Shown here: positions 58,724-64,000 of the stretch, piece after piece | How positions within the stretch are numbered: position 1 is the first letter of the stretch | How the letters are laid out: each line of letters starts with the position of its first letter | From: Azophilus sp965215035 | GTDB lineage: Bacteria; Pseudomonadota; Gammaproteobacteria; Pseudomonadales; Azotimanducaceae | Length of the DNA stretch: 64,000 nt | Direction of reading: 5' to 3' | Assembly (NCBI GenBank): GCA_965215035.1 | Contig: OZ244040.1 | Location: forward strand, 744,001-808,000 | The notes under the pieces: generated by a model | Databases searched by the model: none | Told to the model about the DNA's origin: nothing | What the model saw: only the letters and a program-made list of their open reading frames with translations | Position numbers and translations under genes: made by a program

Positions 58724-59392
58724 TCAGTCCAGTCGATCAACGATGCGACAGAGCACCTCGCCGATGTAGCCGACGAACAGGGTATCCAAGTCGCGCGTGA
58801 ATTGGTGCGAGTCGCGGCTGCCAACGGCGAGACAGCCGGCACCGCGGCGCAACGCTAGGGGCAGTAGCACCGCACTGCCATCGCCCCGCCGATGCTGCCG
58901 ATGCTGCATGGGAAACAGCGCCCGCAGTTCGTCGGCGCGCAAGGCGACGCACACCGGCAGCGAACCGCTTACCAGGGAGTCGAACGGCGCCTCGTCGCCA
59001 TAGGCCCGGATGTGGTCGAAGCCGACATCGTCGCCCGGCACATGGCAGCACACGAAGTCGGCGCCGAATTCGACCAGCAGGTTGGTGGCCAGCACCTCGT
59101 TCAGATCCTGCCAGGTGGAAACCTCGATCAGCGCGCAGGTGAGCGAGCGCACCTTGGCAAACAACTCATCGTTGCCGCGGGCGGTTTGCAGCAACTGATT
59201 CAGGCGCCGGCGCATGAGCAGAATGCGTTCGCGCAACGCCTCCACCTGATGCTCGATCAGCGACACCGCCGGGCCGGAAGCGTGTTCCACCTTCCAATTG
59301 GAAAGCTCGTTGGCGTATGTCTGGAAGAACTCCGGGTTTGCCCGGAGATACTCGATAACCTGTTGATCGTCGATGTGGGAACGCACTGCCAT
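58724..59392 (-). CDS. DUF484 family protein (YigA-like)
   Basis: 222 residues. An N-terminal helix pair (VIEYLRANPEFFQTYANELSNWKVEHASGPAVSLIEHQVEALRERI) is followed by a GAF-like domain, as in the conserved dapF-xerC linker protein of gammaproteobacteria. Function not established. It starts at the base immediately after the dapF stop codon, so the two are coupled. Confidence 0.93.
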   Translation of the reverse strand: MAVRSHIDDQQVIEYLRANPEFFQTYANELSNWKVEHASGPAVSLIEHQVEALRERILLMRRRLNQLLQTARGNDELFAKVRSLTCALIEVSTWQDLNEVLATNLLVEFGADFVCCHVPGDDVGFDHIRAYGDEAPFDSLVSGSLPVCVALRADELRALFPMQHRQHRRGDGSAVLLPLALRRGAGCLAVGSRDSHQFTRDLDTLFVGYIGEVLCRIVDRLD

Positions 59393-60214
59393 TCAGGTCT
59401 CGAGATCGCCCTGGAACACCACCTTTGTGGGCCCGGTCATTGTAACGGGCGTGCCGGGGCCCTGCCAGGCAACGCGCACCTTGCCGCCCGGCTGCGCAAC
59501 CTGCACCGATTCACCGAGCTTGCCCTTCAGCCGACCGGCAATCACCGCGGCGCAGGCGCCGGTGCCGCAGGCGCGGGTTTCGCCAACGCCGCGCTCGTAC
59601 ACCCGCAGCCGGACGGAGCCACGGTCGACCACCTCGCAGAAGCCTATGTTGGCGCCTTCCGGAAACAGCCGGTGGTTGGTCAGGGCAGCGCCGGCCACCG
59701 CCACATCGGCGGTCGCCACGCTGTCGACAAACACGACCCCATGGGGGTTGCCGACCGATACCGGCGTAACCTCGAAGCGGCCGCATTGAGCATCCGCGGC
59801 CTGGGTAAGCCCCTCCCGCTCCGCCCTAAACGGCACATCGTCCGGCCGCGTGGATGGAATGCCCATATCCACCTGCACGCCCCGCCGCACCAGCCGGGTT
59901 TGGATGCGCCCTGCCGCCGTTTGTAGATTCAGCTCGGTCTTGGGGCTCAGGCCCGCAAGGTGGACGAAGCGGGCTATGCAGCGGGCACCGTTGCCGCACT
60001 GCTCGGCGCTGCTGCCATCGGCATTGTAGATACGGAACCAGAAATCCGCATCCGGCGCCGAGGGCAACTCCACGGTGAGTAGCTGGTCGAAGCCGACGCC
60101 CGTTCGCCGATCAGCCCAGCGCCGTACAGCGTCCGGTGTGATCTCAAGACCCTGGGTAACCAGATCGACGACCATAAAGTCGTTGCCAAGGCCGTGCATC
60201 TTCGTGAAACGCAT
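59393..60214 (-). CDS. dapF: Diaminopimelate epimerase
   Basis: 273 residues from ATG 60214 (MRFTKMHGLGNDFMVVD). A GTG two codons upstream overlaps the lysA TGA and may be used instead. The two catalytic cysteines are Cys73 (SAEQCGNGARC) and Cys216 (ETRACGTGACA). It interconverts LL- and meso-diaminopimelate for lysine and peptidoglycan. Operon: lptM-lysA-dapF-DUF484-xerC-yigB. Confidence 0.97.
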   Translation of the reverse strand: MRFTKMHGLGNDFMVVDLVTQGLEITPDAVRRWADRRTGVGFDQLLTVELPSAPDADFWFRIYNADGSSAEQCGNGARCIARFVHLAGLSPKTELNLQTAAGRIQTRLVRRGVQVDMGIPSTRPDDVPFRAEREGLTQAADAQCGRFEVTPVSVGNPHGVVFVDSVATADVAVAGAALTNHRLFPEGANIGFCEVVDRGSVRLRVYERGVGETRACGTGACAAVIAGRLKGKLGESVQVAQPGGKVRVAWQGPGTPVTMTGPTKVVFQGDLET

Positions 60215-60216
60215 GC

Positions 60217-61479
60217 TCACCGCGACGGCGCCACCGCCAACCGTTCCAGGCGCAGTTGGTCGTCAATGTGTTCCCGGCTGCGAACCACTTGAGCGCCGTC
60301 GCCCGCAACCAGCACTTCCGCGGGCCGGCCGCGGGAATTGTAGTTGGAGCTCTGCGCCATGCCGTAGGCACCAGCCGACCGCACGGCTAGCAGGTCTCCC
60401 GAAGCCACCGCCAGTTCCCGCTCCCGCGCCAGGAAGTCGCCCGTCTCGCACACCGGGCCGACCAGGTCCCAGATTTTCTTTTCCGCACCGGGCGCGGGTG
60501 CCACAACCGGTTCGACGGCATGCCAGGCCCCATACAGCGCGGGGCGCAACAGGTCGTTCATGGCGGCATCGACGACAATGAAGTTGCGTTGCCCGGCCGC
60601 CGGCGCCGGTTTCAGATATTCCACCCGCGTCAGCAGCACACCGGCCGCCGCCGTCAGGAACCGTCCCGGCTCGATCATCAGCCGCTGCGGCCGCCCGGCC
60701 ATGCGTCCGGCCACAGCGGCACCGAGAGCCGCGGCGTCCAGCGGCTGCTCGTCCCGGTAGGTGACGCCGAAGCCGCCGCCAATATCGACATGGTGCAGGG
60801 CGATGCGCCGGGCCCGCAGTTCATCCACCACGCGCAGCAGGCTGTCCAGCGCCTGCAAATAGGGTGCCGCCCGGCCGATCTGGGAACCGATATGACAGGC
60901 GATGCCCCGCACCAGCAGCCACTCGTGGGCAGCGGCATAGGCGTACAGGGGCAGCGCCTCCGGAGGGGACACGCCGAACTTGTTCTCCCGCAAGCCGGTG
61001 GCGATGTACGGATGGGTGCCGGCATCCACGTCGGGGTTGACGCGAATGGCCACGGGCGCCGCCCGCCGCAGCAACTCCGCACGGGCGGCCAGGCGGTGCA
61101 ACTCCGCCTCGCTCTCGACGTTGAAACAGCCGATGCCGAGCTTGAGGGCCAAGTCGATCTCGGCAGCCGACTTGCCGACGCCCGAGAACACCGTGGCACC
61201 GGCAGACGCGCCCGCCGCCACAACGCGCTGTAGTTCGCCGCCCGAGACGATGTCGAAACCCGCGCCGAGCTCCCTGATCAAACCCAGGACGCCGAGATTG
61301 GCGTTGGCCTTCACCGAATAACAAATCTCCGCCCCGGGAAATGCCTCCTGGAGTGCCCGGTACCGCGCGGCGATCTCTTCTCCTGAGTAGACATAGGTCG
61401 GCGTGCCCACGGTGTCGGCTATCTCGGGCAGCGATACCGAATCGGCGCAAAGTACGCCCTCATGAACGTGAAAAGGCAC
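60217..61479 (-). CDS. lysA: Diaminopimelate decarboxylase
   Basis: 420 residues. PLP Lys57 lies in ICYSVKANANLGVL, with HHVDIGGGFGVTY, the phosphate-binding IEPGRFLTA, and the substrate Cys in VGPVCETGDFLA. It makes lysine from meso-diaminopimelate. Its start overlaps the end of the lptM frame by 20 bp. Confidence 0.97.
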   Translation of the reverse strand: MPFHVHEGVLCADSVSLPEIADTVGTPTYVYSGEEIAARYRALQEAFPGAEICYSVKANANLGVLGLIRELGAGFDIVSGGELQRVVAAGASAGATVFSGVGKSAAEIDLALKLGIGCFNVESEAELHRLAARAELLRRAAPVAIRVNPDVDAGTHPYIATGLRENKFGVSPPEALPLYAYAAAHEWLLVRGIACHIGSQIGRAAPYLQALDSLLRVVDELRARRIALHHVDIGGGFGVTYRDEQPLDAAALGAAVAGRMAGRPQRLMIEPGRFLTAAAGVLLTRVEYLKPAPAAGQRNFIVVDAAMNDLLRPALYGAWHAVEPVVAPAPGAEKKIWDLVGPVCETGDFLARERELAVASGDLLAVRSAGAYGMAQSSNYNSRGRPAEVLVAGDGAQVVRSREHIDDQLRLERLAVAPSR

Positions 61480-61798
61480 GCGGGATCCTGATCGGTTGCG
61501 CCGTGGCTATGGTGTCGGCATAAAACCGAAGGCCGTTCTCATCGCCATCGGCAATTTCTTGGCATGGTTCATAAACCGGGACAGCCTCCTCGTCTACGCG
61601 GAGGAGGACTAGGAGGACTGCTTCCGCCACCCCCTGCCGGCCCACATCGACAACCAGCGCGGGCGGAACGCCCCCGGCAAGCCCCGCCGCGTGCCGAGCG
61701 GGCGGGCGCGACGACTCCTCTTCCGGCAAGGTCAAGGGCCCCTTTTGCCCGCAGGTGGCGGCCAGCACCGGCAACAGGACGCATGCTATCCAGCGCAT
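61460..61798 (-). CDS. lptM: LptM/YifL-like small lipoprotein, with long C-terminal extension
   Basis: 112 residues in the open frame. The N-terminus (MRWIACVLLPVLAATCGQKG then PLTLPEE) has the invariant C-G-Q-K-G-P-L of LptM, which helps mature the LPS translocon LptD. The lipobox reads LAATC, with Thr at -1 instead of Gly/Ala/Ser, which may reduce lipidation. Normal LptM proteins end within about 30-50 residues of the Cys. The remaining ~65 residues here show no conservation I recognise and may reflect a lost stop codon. Position before lysA is canonical. Confidence 0.75.
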   Translation of the reverse strand: MRWIACVLLPVLAATCGQKGPLTLPEEESSRPPARHAAGLAGGVPPALVVDVGRQGVAEAVLLVLLRVDEEAVPVYEPCQEIADGDENGLRFYADTIATAQPIRIPRAFSRS

Positions 61799-61809
61799 CT
61801 ACGCAATGC

Positions 61810-63192
61810 TCAGATGCGTTCCCGGGCGGCGGCAATCGCCAGAACCACCGCCTCGGGTGCCGTTCCGCCCGGGTGATTCCGCGCGGCGACCGAACCCTCG
61901 ACTTCCAGTACGTCGAATACATCCGCCTCGACGCGGGGGCCCGCGAGGTCTCGAAGGGTTGCCAGGGGCAGGGCGTCAAGGGTCGTGCCTTGTTCGACGG
62001 CGTAGGCGACGGCCCGGCCGACGGCACCGTGGGCGTCCCGGAACGGCTCCCCCTTGCGTACCAAGTAGTCGGCGAAGTCGGTGGCGGTGGTAAACCCGTC
62101 CCGCGCGGCACCGCGCATTGCCGAGGCATCGACCTCGACACCGGATAGCAGGCCCAGCATGGCCGTAAGGCAGTTGTCCAGGGTGTCCACCGCGTCGAAG
62201 AGCGGTTCCTTGTCCTCCTGGTTGTCCTTGTTGTAGGCCAGCGGCTGGCTTTTCATTAGCGTCAGCAGCGCCAGCAGGTGCCCGTAGGCCCGGCCCGCCT
62301 TGCCGCGAATCAACTCCGGCACATCCGGGTTTTTCTTCTGCGGCATGATGCTGGACCCGGTGCAGAATCGATCCGGCAGCTCGATAAAGCCGAACTGCTG
62401 GGAACTCCACAGCACCAACTCCTCGCACCAGCGGCTCAAATGCATCATGGTCATGGCCGCCACCGCGCAGAACTCAATGGCGAAGTCCCGGTCGCTCACC
62501 GCGTCCAGGGAGTTGGCGGCCACCGCCGCAAAGCCCAGTTCCCCAGCCACTGATTGACGGTCGATGGGAAAGGTTGTGCCGGCCAGGGCGGCGGCGCCGA
62601 GCGGCAGCACATCCACCCGCACCCGGCAATCGAGCATGCGGTCGCGATCACGCAACAACATTTCGAACCAGGCCAGCATATGGTGCCCGAAGGTGACCGG
62701 CTGCGCCCCCTGCAGGTGGGTAAAACCGGGCATGACGGTGCCGCGGTGTCGCTCCGCCAAATCCACAAGCGCCCGCAGCAGCGCGTTTTCCCGCTCGACG
62801 ATGCTGTCGATCGCCTCGCGCAGGAAAAGACGGATATCGGTTGCCACCTGGTCATTGCGCGAACGGCCTGTATGCAGCTTCTTGCCCGTTTCGCCGATCA
62901 GCTCGATAAGCCGACTCTCGATGTTCATGTGCACATCCTCAAGATCGGTGCGCCAGGCAAAGGTGGACGCCTCGATCTCCTCGCCGATGCGCCGCAATCC
63001 ATCCACGATGCGCTCCACTTCAGCGGCGTTCAGCACGCCCACCCGGCCGAGCATGCGGCAGTGGGCAATGGAACCCCGGATGTCCTGCCGATACAGCCGT
63101 TTGTCGAACGATACCGAGGCGGTGAAACCCGCGATGAACTCTTCGGGAGCTTCCCGCAGCCGGCCACGGTTGTGCTTGGGGGAATCACGCAT
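61810..63192 (-). CDS. argH: Argininosuccinate lyase
   Basis: 460 residues if started at ATG 63192 (MRDSPKHNRGR); the frame allows starts up to 63231. The fumarase/aspartase-superfamily signature is in CTGSSIMPQKKNPDVPELIRGK, with TGRSRNDQVATDIRLFLRE and MPGFTHLQGAQPVTFGHHMLAW. The usual WGGRF opening is replaced by HNRGRL. A TATAAT 7 nt before the ATG raises the possibility of a leaderless mRNA. It is divergent from hemC, as in Pseudomonas. Confidence 0.95.
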   Translation of the reverse strand: MRDSPKHNRGRLREAPEEFIAGFTASVSFDKRLYRQDIRGSIAHCRMLGRVGVLNAAEVERIVDGLRRIGEEIEASTFAWRTDLEDVHMNIESRLIELIGETGKKLHTGRSRNDQVATDIRLFLREAIDSIVERENALLRALVDLAERHRGTVMPGFTHLQGAQPVTFGHHMLAWFEMLLRDRDRMLDCRVRVDVLPLGAAALAGTTFPIDRQSVAGELGFAAVAANSLDAVSDRDFAIEFCAVAAMTMMHLSRWCEELVLWSSQQFGFIELPDRFCTGSSIMPQKKNPDVPELIRGKAGRAYGHLLALLTLMKSQPLAYNKDNQEDKEPLFDAVDTLDNCLTAMLGLLSGVEVDASAMRGAARDGFTTATDFADYLVRKGEPFRDAHGAVGRAVAYAVEQGTTLDALPLATLRDLAGPRVEADVFDVLEVEGSVAARNHPGGTAPEAVVLAIAAARERI

Positions 63193-63513
63193 ACGGCGGA
63201 TTATAGCGGCATCGGGCATCGGGGCGGCCAACAGTTAGCCGCCGGGCAGGCGCACCGCACTCACCCGCCGAACGCTAAGCGGACTAGCCCGCCCGATTGC
63301 GTGGGCGCACGCACGAGCCTTAAAGGCTAAGCGGGTACGCGATACCTCCGCTCTCCACCGGCATGCGAGCCCGTTGGGTTGGCTGTCCATTGGGAAACAC
63401 CCTGTTCCCCGAGCACCCGCCACCCGGCCCAAGATTGGAAGCTCGCTTGCAAAAGACCGGGCACCAAGGCATACAGGCCATTCCATAGCCGGTTGCTGAG
63501 TGTGCTCTCTTAC
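63193..63513. other. Divergent argH-hemC intergenic region
   Basis: About 320 bp. On the minus strand TATAAT (63205-63200) lies just before the argH ATG but lacks a clear -35. A short AGCCTT/AAGGCT palindrome occurs near 63317. No gene is seen, and the hemC ATG has no strong ribosome site. Confidence 0.45.
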
Positions 63514-64000
63514 ATGGACGAGTTGCGTATCGCTACCCGCAAGAGCCGGCTGGCGCTGTGGCAGGCAAACTTCATCAAGACGGAACTCCAGCGCCATCAT
63601 AGGGGGCTGCGCGTCGAGCTGGTGGGTATGACCACCGAGGGCGACCGGCGGTTGGATGCACACCTAGGCACGGTCGGCGGCAAGGGGCTGTTCATCAAGG
63701 AGCTGGAAGCGGCACTGCTGCGCGGCGCTGCCGACCTGGCGGTACACTCCATGAAAGACGTACCGGCGGTTGTCGACCCCCGCTTCACCCTGGCGGCCAT
63801 CGGTTACCGGGAGGATGCCCGCGATGCCTGGATAAGTCCGCACGGGGCATTTGATTCGGTGCCGCGGGGAGCGACCGTGGGGTCGTCGAGCCTGCGCCGC
63901 CAAGCGCAGCTTCTCGCGGCCCGCCCGGACCTCAGGGTGGTGCCGCTACGGGGCAATGTGGATACCCGTTTGCGCAAGCTGGAGCGGGGCGAGTTGGACG
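63514..64000 (+). CDS. hemC: Porphobilinogen deaminase, 3' end cut by window edge
   Basis: The open frame from ATG 63514 runs off the right edge (162 codons visible, about half the protein). It begins MDELRIATRKSRLALWQANF and contains GTVGGKGLFIKELE, VHSMKDVPAV, GSSSLRRQAQL and LRGNVDTRLRKL, all hallmark HemC motifs that bind the dipyrromethane cofactor and substrate acids. The cofactor Cys lies beyond the window. HemC polymerises four porphobilinogen units in haem synthesis. Confidence 0.96.
   Translation, partial: MDELRIATRKSRLALWQANFIKTELQRHHRGLRVELVGMTTEGDRRLDAHLGTVGGKGLFIKELEAALLRGAADLAVHSMKDVPAVVDPRFTLAAIGYREDARDAWISPHGAFDSVPRGATVGSSSLRRQAQLLAARPDLRVVPLRGNVDTRLRKLERGELD

Overview
This is a GC-rich stretch of chromosome from a gammaproteobacterium. 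The gene order is typical of that class: ruvC-ruvA-ruvB followed by tolQ-tolR-tolA-tolB-pal-cpoB; lptM-lysA-dapF-DUF484-xerC-yigB downstream of argH, with hemC divergent; dapA-bamC; torF-glnK-amtB; nfeD-slipin. There is no virus, plasmid backbone, rRNA or CRISPR array in view. DUF3604, a large TonB-dependent receptor, a P450, acyl-CoA dehydrogenases and a TorF porin would fit an aerobic, probably marine or host-associated heterotroph. That lifestyle is an inference from gene content, and I cannot name the genus.

Layout. 0-9 kb: a DUF3604 protein cut by the left edge, a membrane-anchored PpiC-type foldase, an MFS carrier, and an operon of acyl-CoA synthetase, NfeD and slipin. 8.7-9.8 kb: two small membrane genes (one PspC-like) behind a sigma-54-like promoter, then dps behind a good OxyR-box match. 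9.8-22.9 kb: mostly housekeeping genes (glutamine amidotransferase, cnoX-MBL-bamC-dapA, AI-2E exporter family, tusA, bepA, nadA, a GshB-like ATP-grasp enzyme, an SDR and an alpha/beta hydrolase). 23.1-28.2 kb: an accessory region with a tandem duplication. A formylglycine-generating-enzyme-like (FGE/SUMF, C-type-lectin-fold) gene lies next to a membrane SGNH-hydrolase gene, followed by a second SGNH copy with only the frameshifted tail of an FGE gene. 28.2-43 kb: an SDR, tRNA-Lys, the Tol-Pal and RuvCAB clusters, a nucleotide-sugar epimerase, isovaleryl-CoA dehydrogenase, a c5-type cytochrome, comM and ubiK. 42.4-45.2 kb: the nitrogen cluster torF-glnK-amtB with a sigma-54-like promoter and an NtrC-like site. 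45.3-55.1 kb: a catabolic or uptake neighbourhood (acyl-CoA dehydrogenase, TonB receptor, D-aminoacylase-like amidohydrolase, P450), interrupted by a DUF4143 ATPase flanked by a P450 scrap and an IS21-transposase scrap. 55.2-64 kb: thrC, a hypothetical membrane protein, the xerC/dapF/lysA operon, argH, and hemC running off the right edge.

The most unusual signal is at 25.07-25.19 and 28.01-28.13 kb. Two FGE-type C-termini lie next to SGNH genes that share about nine residues in ten. Yet the two differ at most codons between two perfectly conserved flanks (RGGSW ... RVART), and mainly at first and second codon positions. That is the pattern expected of a variable region in a diversity-generating retroelement (DGR) target. 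No reverse transcriptase or template repeat is visible here, so this is a hypothesis. Other points of interest are an 8-bp repeat that makes a chain of three MSR-stop micro-ORFs leading into cpoB, a 71/72-bp triplication spanning the bamC start, and a dispersed repeat of about 120 bp in two intergenic regions.
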